DNA of 64,000 nt from Bin55 sp964572845 (GTDB lineage: Bacteria > Pseudomonadota > Gammaproteobacteria > Pseudomonadales > Azotimanducaceae). Both the position numbers and the translations under genes were made by a program. A model generated the notes under the pieces. It was not told the origin of the DNA, did not search any database, and saw only the letters and a program-made list of their open reading frames with translations. Below, one piece after another: positions 26,722-35,732 of this stretch. The stretch spans positions 1 to 64,000 of the forward strand of contig CAZNFX010000001.1 of the NCBI GenBank assembly GCA_964572845.1. Direction: 5' to 3'. Numbering within the stretch: the stretch's first letter is position 1; each line of letters begins with the position of its first letter.

Positions 26722-28308
26722 ATGATTCGCAGATCACTAATTGCAATTGCCGCCACAATCACATTTGTCATGCTCGCGCTTACAAGCGGATGCGGCGGCG
26801 GAGACATCAACATCAGTGCACCTGACAATTCGACGTCGACGAGTTCCACTACGGTTAATACAGCTGCTGATCAAGACGCGGAGAATCCTTGTGCGTCCTA
26901 CATCGATCCAATTACGGAAGAGCTTGTTCAAGGTACCGAGCGCGGTGACAACTGTGAGTACTTCGCCGAATTTGTCGGTGCAAACAATCCTTTGGAAACC
27001 GACCTGACAATCCCAAGTATTGACGGTGTCCACATTTTCTGGGACACGCTTCAAGTGGGACCTGATGTCGACTCGGGCGCGATCACCGAAGGACCAACGT
27101 TGACCATCGAGGCAGGTGCAACACTCGCATGGGAATCCTCTGACGACTACCTCTTGATCAATAGGGGATCGAAGATCATTGCAGACGGACGGGTCAGCGC
27201 ACCCATAACGCTTACGGCCTACGATGATGCAGTGCTTGAAGTTGCAGACCCCTTTGCGACGCAACTTTGGGGTGGTGTCGTAATAAACGGTCGAGGAATA
27301 ACCAATAAATGTGACGATGAACAACGCTCAACGGATTCATGCCACATTCAATCTGAAGGCAAGCCGTCACACTATGGTGGCAACGACAACGAAGACGATT
27401 CAGGCACGCTTCGTTATGTGATCATCAAGCATCCAGGCGCCGAGGCAGCTCCAGGAGACGAACTCAATGGATTGACATTGAACGCCGTAGGTAGTGGCAC
27501 TACCATCGAGAACCTACAGGTCTACAGTACTTACGACGATGGCGTAGAGTTCTTCGGAGGAGCAGTTGAAGTGAGGAATCTAGTCGCGCTGTACGTTCGC
27601 GACGACTCCATCGACTATGCAGATGGATGGGTAGGATCCGTTACCAACGCACTGGTAATCCATCAGGAAGGCAACGGCAACCGATGCATAGAGGCTGACA
27701 ATCAGGGGGGTGCATATGACGCCGTGCCTCTCACCAATGCTCGCATAGCGAACTTAACCTGCATTACGTCCGGATCGGACGAGTCCACAGGTGGTACTCA
27801 CGGAGATTCAGAAGGCGTACTGCTGCGACGCGGCGTTGCTACTCAATTGCGCGACAGCATCATTTACGACGGCTATGCTCGACTCATACTGGGACAAAGC
27901 GGCAACGAGTGCCTTGAATTGGACGACGCCGAAACGCGTGAACTGGCCCAAAACGGCACTTCAAGCATTCAGAGCACATTGATCGCCTGTGAGGAAGCTA
28001 CAAAGGACAACCTAGTCAACGGGGACACCGTCGCGGATTGGGTAACCAACTCTAGCTCTTATTCAAGCAATATCAACAACGTCCTTCTATCAGAAACCGA
28101 CGACCCCGATGTATCAATACTTGGAGGTTCAAAGGGCTTCTATACATTGCCTACGTTTACTGATGCATCTGGCTCTGTTTTCTCTGTTACCTCAACAGAC
28201 GGCAATCCCATTGGGGCAGTCTCGGAGTCCAACGACTGGACATCAGGATGGACCATATGCCTAGTGCCCAAGAGAAGGGACGCATGCGGGTTGTGGTTCC
28301 TAGATTGA
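26722..28308 (+). CDS. Predicted surface lipoprotein with beta-helix-like repeats, TonB-receptor partner
   Basis: The ATG at 26722 follows a strong GGAAGGGAG site. The 528-residue precursor has a signal ending in lipobox LTSGC, then a Ser/Thr-rich spacer. The rest is full of short repeated strands typical of right-handed parallel beta-helices (LTIEAGATLAW, KIIADGRVSAPITLTA, LNGLTLNAVGSGTTIENLQVY, DGVEFFGGAVEVRNLVA). Several Cys pairs suggest disulfides. Homologous pairs of such proteins with TonB-dependent receptors are common in polymer-using marine bacteria. It probably captures a substrate at the surface and hands it to the receptor encoded 25 bases downstream. Confidence 0.75.
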   Translation: MIRRSLIAIAATITFVMLALTSGCGGGDINISAPDNSTSTSSTTVNTAADQDAENPCASYIDPITEELVQGTERGDNCEYFAEFVGANNPLETDLTIPSIDGVHIFWDTLQVGPDVDSGAITEGPTLTIEAGATLAWESSDDYLLINRGSKIIADGRVSAPITLTAYDDAVLEVADPFATQLWGGVVINGRGITNKCDDEQRSTDSCHIQSEGKPSHYGGNDNEDDSGTLRYVIIKHPGAEAAPGDELNGLTLNAVGSGTTIENLQVYSTYDDGVEFFGGAVEVRNLVALYVRDDSIDYADGWVGSVTNALVIHQEGNGNRCIEADNQGGAYDAVPLTNARIANLTCITSGSDESTGGTHGDSEGVLLRRGVATQLRDSIIYDGYARLILGQSGNECLELDDAETRELAQNGTSSIQSTLIACEEATKDNLVNGDTVADWVTNSSSYSSNINNVLLSETDDPDVSILGGSKGFYTLPTFTDASGSVFSVTSTDGNPIGAVSESNDWTSGWTICLVPKRRDACGLWFLD

Positions 28309-28333
28309 TCAAATAGAAGGAGCCATTATTGCC

Positions 28334-31138
28334 ATGACTGACCAGGAAAAACCAGTCGTACTCAGGCGCACCACCGCCGCCATTTTGTGTGGCGCAACGC
28401 TAGCCATAACAGCTGGAGCTCTGGCTCAAGATCTTCAGGGCGTAGCCGATGTAGAGACTGAACCGGCTGCTGTAGCAGGCGGGACCGCATTTGAGCCTGA
28501 GATTGAAGAGCTCGTCGTACTGGGCCGATTGCATCAGGCTGCCACGGACGTTATTGCCGAAAGGATGGAACGTGATGTACCGGTAGACCTATTGGACAAG
28601 GAGTCCATATCTCGAGTAGGCGACAGCGATGTAGCGGCAGCGCTGCGTCGTCTCCCCGGACTCACACTTGTTGAGGACAAGTTCGTTTACGTTCGTGGAC
28701 TGGGAGAGCGTTACTCAAGCGCACAGTTGAACGGCTCGGTGGTGCCTTCGCCAGACATCACTCGTAACGTGTTGCCACTCGACATATTTCCAGCAGGCCT
28801 AATAGACTCTCTCGCCGTCCACAAGGGTTTTGCGCCAGAGTTGATGGCTGCCTTTGGGGGCGGCAGTGTGGACATTCGCACCAAGACAATTCCCGAGGAC
28901 TTCGTTCTTGGTGCTGGATTAAAGGGTGGTTGGAATTCTGCAGGCAGAAATGGACTTACCTATCCGGGTGGAATGAACGACAGGTGGGGAGTTGACGACA
29001 CAACGCGAGCTTTGTCCACTACCATCGCTCAAGCTATAGAAACCTATCAGGGCAATCTAGCTCCGCTCAACATCTCGCGCACGGCGGTGAATGGAGTTGT
29101 ACCCGATAGCATTGACGAAGCTAGAGCAATCAACCGCATACTCGCGACCCATCTGAATAGAAACATCGACCTGCGACCCAAAGAACTCCAAAGCGATTTG
29201 GAAGGAGATTTCCTAGTTGGCAATCGGTTGTATTTGACCGACGATCTTGACGTGGGAATCATGTTGCTAAGTTCCTACTCCAACGACTGGCGAGTCAAGG
29301 AACGCACAAATCGACGATTCTCAAACCCTGAAACCGACTATTCGGAAACTGAACGCACCGTGAATAAAGTCGATGTGACCGTGTCGTTTAACACAGGAAT
29401 TCGGTATTCGAGAGATCATGAAATTCGTGGATTAGCAATGATGTTGAGAAATACCGAAGATGATGCTGCAACTACACGTACCTGCGTCCAGGGCCAATTC
29501 AACGACTGTCTCGACACGGGATCTCCTGTTCAAGGACGAATCTACTCGATTCGCTACGAGCAGCGCGAACTGAAGCTCCTGCAATTCATCGGACGGCACG
29601 TTCTTGGTAGTACGACCATAGACATGCTGCCTTCGCCGCTACTCGTTCTTGACATATTCCAAGGCTCAGAACTGACGTGGTACTACACAGATGCAACGGC
29701 CAGCACAGGCATTCCAAATGAGGTGCGTATTAGCGGGCAAGAACGGCTTGATGAGCCCAATGGAATTCCTACGGAATTCCGAATTCGTTCTACAGGCTCT
29801 TCAGCAGACTTCAGGTTTTCTGACTTGGAGGATCAATCCGAGAGCTACGGCTTCGATGTTCGCATGCCGATCACGACGACAAATTTTGATATTGAAATGT
29901 CGGCAGGATACGACTATGAACGCAAGGTCCGCGACTATAAGCAAACCTCGCTTGGACTGGGAAGCACAGACGCGAAATTTAGAACAGTAAGCGCCGGTAC
30001 GCCGAGTGCGGTTTTCAGCGACGAGAACATCATGAACCCGGAGTACAACATCAATCTTTTGCTCGGCGTTGGTGAGTTCGGCAGCGAAAGCTATATAGCA
30101 GCACGAGTTGTGGATGCCGGTTATGGAAAGTTCGACCTGCTATGGCGGGAGAACTGGCGTTTCTCTGGTGGTCTCCGCAAAGAGATCTTCACGCAATTCT
30201 CGCTCCCAGTGGACTATCTAGAGTATGAAAATAGTCGTGTAGGACTCAACAACGAGGAAGATGTGGAAGCGTTCGCAGAAACAATCCTGCAATCTGAGGA
30301 GTTGTATCCCTCTCTCGCGTTTACCTTATCTCGTCCGGGAATGTGGTCTACGGAGCAGGTTCAATTTCGATTCGCGGCGAGTCAAACGGTTGCGCGACCG
30401 GATATCCGCGAAACGTCTGCGTCAACATACATTGACCCTATCACCGAGGCCCGTGTGCGCGGAAATCCGCAGCTTCAGGTGTCCAACCTCACCAACTTCG
30501 ACTTTCGGATGGAGCTCTTCTGGTACAGCGGCGACAACTTCACGACGTCACTTTTCTACAAAGACATCGAGCAACCTATCGAGACCGTGCAAGGTGGTGC
30601 GACAGAGGACAACGTTCGCTTCAACTTCGTGAACGCGGAATCCGCAGCCGTATATGGGATAGAAGTCGAATGGTTGAAATCTCTGGCTTTTGCGCGGCGC
30701 TTATTGGGCGAATGGACTGATCAATTCTATGTCTCCGGCAACACAACGTTGAGCGATTCAGAGATCAATATTCCTCCCGGTGCGGGTGTGGGAAACATTA
30801 CCAATCAAAAACGTCGGTTAACCCAGCAATCCAATTGGGTTGTCAATTTGCAGCTAGGCTACGATTCGCCAAACGCTAGACATGCTGCAACTCTCGTGTA
30901 CAACGCGTTTGGGGAGCGAATATACTTTGCCGGAACCGATGGATTGCCCGATGGATTCGAGCGGCCATTCCACGGATTGGATTTCGTGTACTCGTGGTAT
31001 CCGACTGAGTATGTGACCCTAAAGGGTCGCATCAAGAACATTTTGGATTCGTCCGTTTCGGTTGAACAAGGCGACGTAGCCATAATCGATCAGTCGATTG
31101 GGACGACGTTCTTGATTAACGCCTCATGGGATTTCTAA
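28334..31138 (+). CDS. TonB-dependent outer-membrane receptor
   Basis: The 934-residue precursor has a signal peptide ending GALAQ. A TonB-box-like stretch (EELVVLGR) precedes the plug domain with DVAAALRRLPGLTLVEDKFV, YVRGLGERYSS and FGGGSVDIRTKT. The rest is a large beta barrel whose last strand is TTFLINASWDF, ending in Phe as outer-membrane proteins do. It imports a ligand using the proton-motive force through TonB-ExbBD, encoded elsewhere. The lipoprotein gene in front suggests an oligomeric or complex ligand rather than a simple siderophore. AAGGAG lies 11 bases before the ATG. Confidence 0.9.
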   Translation: MTDQEKPVVLRRTTAAILCGATLAITAGALAQDLQGVADVETEPAAVAGGTAFEPEIEELVVLGRLHQAATDVIAERMERDVPVDLLDKESISRVGDSDVAAALRRLPGLTLVEDKFVYVRGLGERYSSAQLNGSVVPSPDITRNVLPLDIFPAGLIDSLAVHKGFAPELMAAFGGGSVDIRTKTIPEDFVLGAGLKGGWNSAGRNGLTYPGGMNDRWGVDDTTRALSTTIAQAIETYQGNLAPLNISRTAVNGVVPDSIDEARAINRILATHLNRNIDLRPKELQSDLEGDFLVGNRLYLTDDLDVGIMLLSSYSNDWRVKERTNRRFSNPETDYSETERTVNKVDVTVSFNTGIRYSRDHEIRGLAMMLRNTEDDAATTRTCVQGQFNDCLDTGSPVQGRIYSIRYEQRELKLLQFIGRHVLGSTTIDMLPSPLLVLDIFQGSELTWYYTDATASTGIPNEVRISGQERLDEPNGIPTEFRIRSTGSSADFRFSDLEDQSESYGFDVRMPITTTNFDIEMSAGYDYERKVRDYKQTSLGLGSTDAKFRTVSAGTPSAVFSDENIMNPEYNINLLLGVGEFGSESYIAARVVDAGYGKFDLLWRENWRFSGGLRKEIFTQFSLPVDYLEYENSRVGLNNEEDVEAFAETILQSEELYPSLAFTLSRPGMWSTEQVQFRFAASQTVARPDIRETSASTYIDPITEARVRGNPQLQVSNLTNFDFRMELFWYSGDNFTTSLFYKDIEQPIETVQGGATEDNVRFNFVNAESAAVYGIEVEWLKSLAFARRLLGEWTDQFYVSGNTTLSDSEINIPPGAGVGNITNQKRRLTQQSNWVVNLQLGYDSPNARHAATLVYNAFGERIYFAGTDGLPDGFERPFHGLDFVYSWYPTEYVTLKGRIKNILDSSVSVEQGDVAIIDQSIGTTFLINASWDF

Positions 31139-31791
31139 GCGCGCATGGAGCTACTCTAAGTTGCGTGTAGCCGCAACATTTGCTGTGGAAGCCCATGGTC
31201 TGGATCGAAGACCATGAGCTTCCAATCGCCAACGGCCAGTGAAACTGACTCGGAAATTTATGTCGAGTCTCATCGCCTGTCGGAAGAGTGCTCAGTCATC
31301 GAGACGAGAACAAAAACTTAGGAATTCACAGGTTGCTGGAATTCCTTTCCACCGTGTTTCCCCTTGGTATAAGTCAGGATTGCACAACCGTAGCTGAATT
31401 TGGCATCTACTTGGTGCCGGAGGCAATCATCCGAGTGCGACCGAATGCCTACTCTCCATTCTTCCAGCTGCGCCGGAGGTCTATTGTGAAGGAGCAACTA
31501 GTTCACAATCGTACAGACCACGCACAAATGTCCCCTTTCTCCTAACTGTTAGAAAGTAGTTCAAGACTTTGCGTAGTTGCAAACGCCCTTAGAGAAGTTG
31601 GGCAAGCAAACTTCCCTACTGGACTAACAAATCAGTCCTGCTTGGTCGTTCTGCACCGCCTACCCTGGGATGGCCATGCGATAGCTGCAAAACCAAGCTA
31701 TGGAAAGTGGAAATTTGGACTTGACGTTGCGTCGAGCGAACTTTCCACGCATTTTGTCTACGGCGTGTTCGGTACTACTTCCCGGAGACTT
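31139..31791. other. Intergenic region with no convincing gene
   Basis: About 653 bases between the converging receptor and acidic lipoprotein genes. Apart from the stem-loop near its left end nothing was recognised. An 85-codon frame at 31288 has no ribosome-binding site and low-complexity Arg/His/Ser content, so it was not accepted. Confidence 0.5.
31187..31223 (+). terminator. Stem-loop after the TonB receptor gene
   Basis: GGAAGC-CC-ATGGTCT pairs with AGACCAT-GA-GCTTCC, with one internal mismatch pair and a seven-base loop, starting 49 bases after the receptor stop codon. No clear T-run follows. Confidence 0.5.
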
Positions 31792-32133
31792 TTACTCGCT
31801 TTCTTCAACATCGGTCATTTCTACGGTTTCTTCGTCTCCGTTGGATTCCGCAGGTGCGATGTCGGTCATTTCCTCTGTTTCGCCGTTGACTGATTCGTCG
31901 GTGGTGGAGGCTTCCTCTAGATCCGTCATGTCGGTAGTTTCTTCGTCCACATCCGTGGATTCAGTCATTTCGGTCATGTCGGTAGTCTCTTCGTCCATGT
32001 CCGTGGACTCAGTCATTTCGGTCATTTCGGTAGTCTCAGACTCGGATTCATCAGAGTCAGAATTTCCGCCTCCTGAACATCCTGCAAGAAGAGCAACCAC
32101 ACCTACAAGTAAGCCTAGTGTTCGTATTTTCAT
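31792..32133 (-). CDS. Small acidic repeat lipoprotein
   Basis: The ATG at 32133 follows AGGGA by seven bases. The 113-residue precursor has a signal with lipobox LLAGC, then GGG and a mature part built almost only from Glu, Asp, Thr, Met and Ser. A 16-residue unit (EMTESTDxDEETTDMT) occurs twice in tandem, with further degenerate copies on both sides. The polypeptide should be disordered and strongly negative. Cation or divalent-metal binding, or a spacer role at the membrane, is possible. No family is recognised. Confidence 0.7.
   Translation of the reverse strand: MKIRTLGLLVGVVALLAGCSGGGNSDSDESESETTEMTEMTESTDMDEETTDMTEMTESTDVDEETTDMTDLEEASTTDESVNGETEEMTDIAPAESNGDEETVEMTDVEESE
31926..32030 (-). 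repeat. 48-bp direct repeat inside the acidic lipoprotein gene
   Basis: Two adjacent copies of a 48-base unit, nearly identical at the DNA level, encode the 16-residue Glu/Thr/Asp/Met unit. Shorter GTCATTTCG-like pieces are repeated beyond them. The high DNA identity suggests recent copy-number change. Limits are approximate. Confidence 0.6.
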
Positions 32134-32369
32134 GTGCACGTCCCTCAAACACACTCATAATTCGTACCAAACGAGCCGCCATGGTGTACACGAACTACCT
32201 TGAAACGGCACGTTGACCCGTACCATGCTAACACTTTTTTCGCATCAGTCGTACAGTCGAACACCCCTAGTTTCGGGTACAAAATCAAGTCTGGGAAGCA
32301 AATTGTGAACTATCAGGTTATTGCAAACGATAACCAAAGAATTCGTACCAGGGACTCGAGACTTTCTGC

Positions 32370-32768
32370 TTAGGCTTGCTGAACTGGCACAGGCGTCTCA
32401 AAGCACAAGGAACGTCCGTCTGGGTCTCGCAAAAAGATCTGCTCCATCGGATAGAAAGCCGTACGTGGTTTGGTAGTTTTCAAACCCGCTCGTGAGTATC
32501 GTTGATACAGCGCTTTCACGTCGCTACAGACAAAATACAGTTCAATTCCACTTCCATCGGCCTCCTGCACGTTGGTCGCGGTCGAATCTTCAGTCTGCTG
32601 AAGCATCAGCTGGGCATCCCCAAATCTCAAACTGCACCATTGGATTGCAGACTCGGGTTCCCAGGTCTCCACTACCTCAAAACCAAGCTGTCGATAGAAC
32701 TCCAATGAATTAGCCATATTTCTTACCCACAGTAGTGGGACCACATCTACCTTTACTGCTTGGTTCAT
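32370..32768 (-). CDS. VOC superfamily protein (bleomycin-resistance-like)
   Basis: A 132-residue single VOC module. It begins DVVPLLWVRNMANSLEFYRQLGF and ends IFLRDPDGRSLCFETP, with two beta-alpha-beta units and an FVCSDVKALYQRY helix between. The late Glu is in the metal-ligand position (CFE). It fits small antibiotic-binding or lactoylglutathione-lyase-like proteins; the activity cannot be told. It stands alone between intergenic stretches. Confidence 0.75.
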   Translation of the reverse strand: MNQAVKVDVVPLLWVRNMANSLEFYRQLGFEVVETWEPESAIQWCSLRFGDAQLMLQQTEDSTATNVQEADGSGIELYFVCSDVKALYQRYSRAGLKTTKPRTAFYPMEQIFLRDPDGRSLCFETPVPVQQA

Positions 32769-33165
32769 CTCCGAGTGTGCCCTTTCCTACCCATGTCGAC
32801 TTCGCACTACGAGGACTAATGATGCCACTGTCGTTTCGGCAATTGCGCCCCGGACACAGCACAGGCTTCTTGTTAGACCTCAGGTGAATTGAACGTTAAG
32901 GATCAATTAGACGAAATTCACTCGCGTACCCTTGATTGAATCGCTGTAACACCCCGTCTTTAGCAACAAACTCTGCATCTTGTATGCCGTATTGTCCCTC
33001 CGAGCGCGTTAAGCAACAGCCCGTAGCGTCAGAGACGTTGTTATTGCCTTGTTCTTGGCTGGATTGCTTTACACTAATGAGAGTCGGAGTTCTGGAAGTT
33101 ACCCAACTCTGCAATAGCGTGGGACGAGTAGCCGAGAGCTGTCGCAGTTAGCGGGAGGAGAAAAA
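32769..33165. other. Intergenic region, one doubtful small frame
   Basis: About 397 bases divergent from the VOC gene to the DUF5362-like gene. A 72-codon minus-strand frame (32896-33114) has a protein-like C-terminal half (QYGIQDAEFVAKDGVL) but no ribosome-binding site and an opposite overlapping frame. I leave it as doubtful. Confidence 0.35.
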
Positions 33166-33516
33166 ATGGACATTCAACAGATAGTAATGCCGCTAGTACG
33201 GTCTAGAGGTTGGATTACTTTCTTGGCTATAGTTGCATTCCTTAACGCAGCGATCCAAATAGTTTCGTCCTTTGGAATAGGGATCATTGTCGCGTGGCTA
33301 CCAATATGGATCGGGGTGCTCCTGATACAAGCATCAAGTGCCATTGGCAGGTACGAACTGAATTTGACCGAAGACGACTTGCAGGAGGGAATGGAGAAGC
33401 TCGCAATGGCGTTCAAAGTAACATCCGTGTGGGTTATCGTAACCATCGCCCTTGTCATCTTGGTCTTTGTTTTCTTCTTCTCAGCGATCATGATGCTCGT
33501 CGGTGCCAACGTGTAG
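33166..33516 (+). CDS. Small DUF5362-like membrane protein
   Basis: GGGAGGAG lies just before the ATG. The 116-residue protein has two N-terminal helices (ITFLAIVAFLNAAIQIVSSF and IGIIVAWLPIWIGVLLIQAS), a cytoplasmic amphipathic loop rich in Glu, and a third long helix near the end (VWVIVTIALVILVFVFFF). This order fits DUF5362, a family without known function. The gene is monocistronic, with a compact hairpin 60 bases after its stop. Confidence 0.65.
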   Translation: MDIQQIVMPLVRSRGWITFLAIVAFLNAAIQIVSSFGIGIIVAWLPIWIGVLLIQASSAIGRYELNLTEDDLQEGMEKLAMAFKVTSVWVIVTIALVILVFVFFFSAIMMLVGANV

Positions 33517-33575
33517 CCAATCCTTCCGCGCAATCACGCCGAATATTTGTTCATTTGGCAGACCAAGCAATCGTG

Positions 33576-33594
33576 ATGCTGCTAAAGGCAGCAT
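33576..33594 (+). terminator. Hairpin after the DUF5362-like gene
   Basis: ATGCTGC and GCAGCAT form a perfect seven-base stem with a five-base loop. A second short stem GTATA/TATAC (33595-33610) follows, with CCCTT in its loop. No long T-run is present. Confidence 0.45.
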
Positions 33595-33758
33595 GTATAC
33601 CCCTTTATACTAGGTTGAGACTACGACGCACAACCCACATCTTTCTGCGACCTCATCCGCTAGATGAGTAATGAAATTGGGCGTGAGTGAGCAATACACC
33701 AATCTGTTAATGCACGGCGAGTGCCTGAGCCACTCCACAAAATCCAGTAGAGGGTCCC

Positions 33759-34748
33759 ATGGCAGACGATGCTAAACGAGCTGCAAACATGCTTAACTCG
33801 TATGCCGACGCCATGCAGCTCACAGCAGGTTTGCTGAACCGACAGTTTCAGCGTGCGGTCGACTCGATTGCAACATTGAAGTCCATCTTGGTGATTACAG
33901 GTCTCGGCAAGAGTGGATTGGTTGGCCAAAAGGCGGCAGCCACGTTCTCAAGTACCGGTACTCGTGCGACATTCGTTCACCCGGTCGAAGCACTACACGG
34001 AGACCTTGGCATCGTAGAGAACAATACAGGAATGCTAGCCATCTCGAAAAGCGGCGGCAACGAAGAGACGATAGAGTTCGCACGCCAGTTCAAGCAGGTG
34101 GCTCAAGGACCTGTTATTACTCTCACGGAACCCGACTCACGCCTAGAACTGCAATCAGACATCGCACTACACATTCCCAAGCTGCCGGAAATTGATGAGT
34201 GGAATCTAGCCCCAACAACAAGCACCATGACCAGCATGGCCATCTGCGATGTGCTTGCGATCTGTGTTCAGCAACAAAAAAACCTGACTGCAGAGGATTT
34301 TGCACAATTCCATCCACACGGGACACTTGGCCGCAGACTGCTGCTACAAGTTAAGGATTTGATGATTTCAGGTGGCGCACTTCCTATTCGGCCCCTTCAG
34401 GCCACTTTTTCGGAGGTCATCTACGAGATTTCCTCTAAGGGACTCGGACTGGTACTCTTGGTCGACGATTCTGGCAGCTACCAGGGATTGCTCACAGATG
34501 GCGACATTCGGCGCCTGATGGAGCGCAACGAACCCATCACGCAATTGAGTGCCAGCGAGTGCTTCCGCCTCAGCCGAAGGGGAGACGACTTGCCGCCCGT
34601 TACTCACGGCTCAACAAACGCTCAAGCCAAGGCGATTGATTGCCTCGAACAAATGCAAGCAGACAAAATCACATCAATAGTGATTTTGGAAGAGCGTCGT
34701 CCTATAGGGTTGGTTCGCATGCAGGACTTGGTCGCAGCGGGGTTGTAG
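33759..34748 (+). CDS. kdsD: Arabinose-5-phosphate isomerase
   Basis: The 329-residue protein has an N-terminal SIS sugar-isomerase domain (ILVITGLGKSGLVGQKAAAT, HGDLGIV, ISKSGGNEETIE) followed by HPHGTLGRRLL and two CBS domains (about 200-329), the KdsD/KpsF/GutQ architecture and length. It interconverts ribulose-5-phosphate and arabinose-5-phosphate, the first step of KDO synthesis for lipopolysaccharide. GAGGG precedes the ATG by four bases. Unlike in E. coli it is not followed by kdsC or the lpt genes; instead hspQ lies convergent. Confidence 0.9.
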   Translation: MADDAKRAANMLNSYADAMQLTAGLLNRQFQRAVDSIATLKSILVITGLGKSGLVGQKAAATFSSTGTRATFVHPVEALHGDLGIVENNTGMLAISKSGGNEETIEFARQFKQVAQGPVITLTEPDSRLELQSDIALHIPKLPEIDEWNLAPTTSTMTSMAICDVLAICVQQQKNLTAEDFAQFHPHGTLGRRLLLQVKDLMISGGALPIRPLQATFSEVIYEISSKGLGLVLLVDDSGSYQGLLTDGDIRRLMERNEPITQLSASECFRLSRRGDDLPPVTHGSTNAQAKAIDCLEQMQADKITSIVILEERRPIGLVRMQDLVAAGL

Positions 34749-34774
34749 TCCGAGCAACCTGTCCCTTGGTACTG

Positions 34775-35086
34775 CTAATTCAAGACGCGAGTGCCGTACT
34801 CCACACCATCAAATGTGGCAAAGTAGTAGTCAACAAAGGGATGCTGTATTCGGGACTTGTCGTCGCTTAGAATCAAATTGCGCTCAGCTACGTAAGTTGT
34901 GTCGTGACTTTGGTCAACAAGTACACCGTACCACGGCTGGTCCTTGGGTGGCAGACTTGAGGCCATTTGATGGTACCAGTCTTCTGTCAAACCGAACTTG
35001 CTGTCGCAGCGGTAGATTACGCCACGGTAGGAAAATCGGAGGTGCTCGACTATCTGTCCGGGATAAAATCGTTGATGGCTTGCCAT
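34775..35086 (-). CDS. hspQ: Heat shock protein HspQ
   Basis: From the ATG at 35086 the protein has 103 residues. It shows the YccV/HspQ pattern: FYPGQIVEHLRFSYRGVIYR, then WYHQMASSLPPKDQPWYGVL, then TYVAERNLIL and HPFVDYYF. HspQ is a small hemimethylated-DNA-binding-like protein that acts as a specificity-enhancing factor for Lon in enterics. A longer frame to 35107 adds seven residues. It is the only stress gene in this stretch. Confidence 0.88.
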   Translation of the reverse strand: MASHQRFYPGQIVEHLRFSYRGVIYRCDSKFGLTEDWYHQMASSLPPKDQPWYGVLVDQSHDTTYVAERNLILSDDKSRIQHPFVDYYFATFDGVEYGTRVLN

Positions 35087-35131
35087 AGCGATATTATTGA
35101 AATCCAACGAGTAAACGCAACAATAGCCATC

Positions 35132-35701
35132 ATGAAGTTACAGAAATTGATGTCGCTAGGCATATGTCTTGTCTGTTTGCTTTCGACTCCAGTCTTGACC
35201 GGCGAGACAGGTCTGAAAGGCAAATGGGAATTGGACGAGGAACTTACTGAGAAGCTCGAACCCCCAATAAGAACCAATCGTGGATTCGGGCGCGGATTGC
35301 GGAACGCGGTAATCCCCGTGCCCACCGGACCGGGATCACAGGACCCCAACGCGGCATCCTTAAAGCAACCGCTCGTACTCACCTGCGTAGGACTGACTCT
35401 TTCCAAGCAAGACGAAACAGTCGAAATTGCCTGCGAGAATGGTTCACAACGCGAATTCAAGGTTGGAAATCGGCACGGCCGAAAAACTACATGGCGGAAC
35501 AATCGCCTTACTGAATCCTATAAGTCAACGTCAAGACGCGTAAAACATAGCTTCAAGCTTGACAGAAACGACAACATGATTGTGACGGTGACAATAAAGC
35601 CCGATGGCGGTGTTTCACAAAAGTATGTTAGAGCGTTCAATCGAGTAATCACGGAAAGCACTCCAGGATCAGAATCCCCTGACTCTACTGGCACGAGTTG
35701 A
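35132..35701 (+). CDS. Secreted protein with GxWxLDEE motif
   Basis: The ATG at 35132 starts a 189-residue precursor with a clear signal peptide (MKLQKLMSLGICLVCLLSTP, cleavage near LTG). The mature part begins LKGKWELDEELTEKLEPP and includes an Arg/Gly/Pro-rich linker, a Cys pair (LTCVGLTL, EIACENG) and a basic strand-rich end (MIVTVTIKPDGGVSQKYVRAF). The motif order matches the lipoprotein at 4646-5188, including the WxLDEE start and the Arg-x-FNRV or Phe-Asn-Arg-Val end. The upstream extension of this frame to 34967 overlaps hspQ antisense and is unlikely. Confidence 0.65.
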   Translation: MKLQKLMSLGICLVCLLSTPVLTGETGLKGKWELDEELTEKLEPPIRTNRGFGRGLRNAVIPVPTGPGSQDPNAASLKQPLVLTCVGLTLSKQDETVEIACENGSQREFKVGNRHGRKTTWRNNRLTESYKSTSRRVKHSFKLDRNDNMIVTVTIKPDGGVSQKYVRAFNRVITESTPGSESPDSTGTS

Positions 35702-35732
35702 GGAAACCACTTCTCGCTTTTAGGAGTCCACG

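Noticed and set aside
31288..31545. 85-codon plus-strand frame after the TonB receptor
   Set aside because: No ribosome-binding site and no recognisable pattern; treated as chance.
32896..33114. 72-codon minus-strand frame
   Set aside because: Its C-terminal half looks protein-like, but it lacks a start signal and an opposite frame of similar length overlaps it; undecided, not called.
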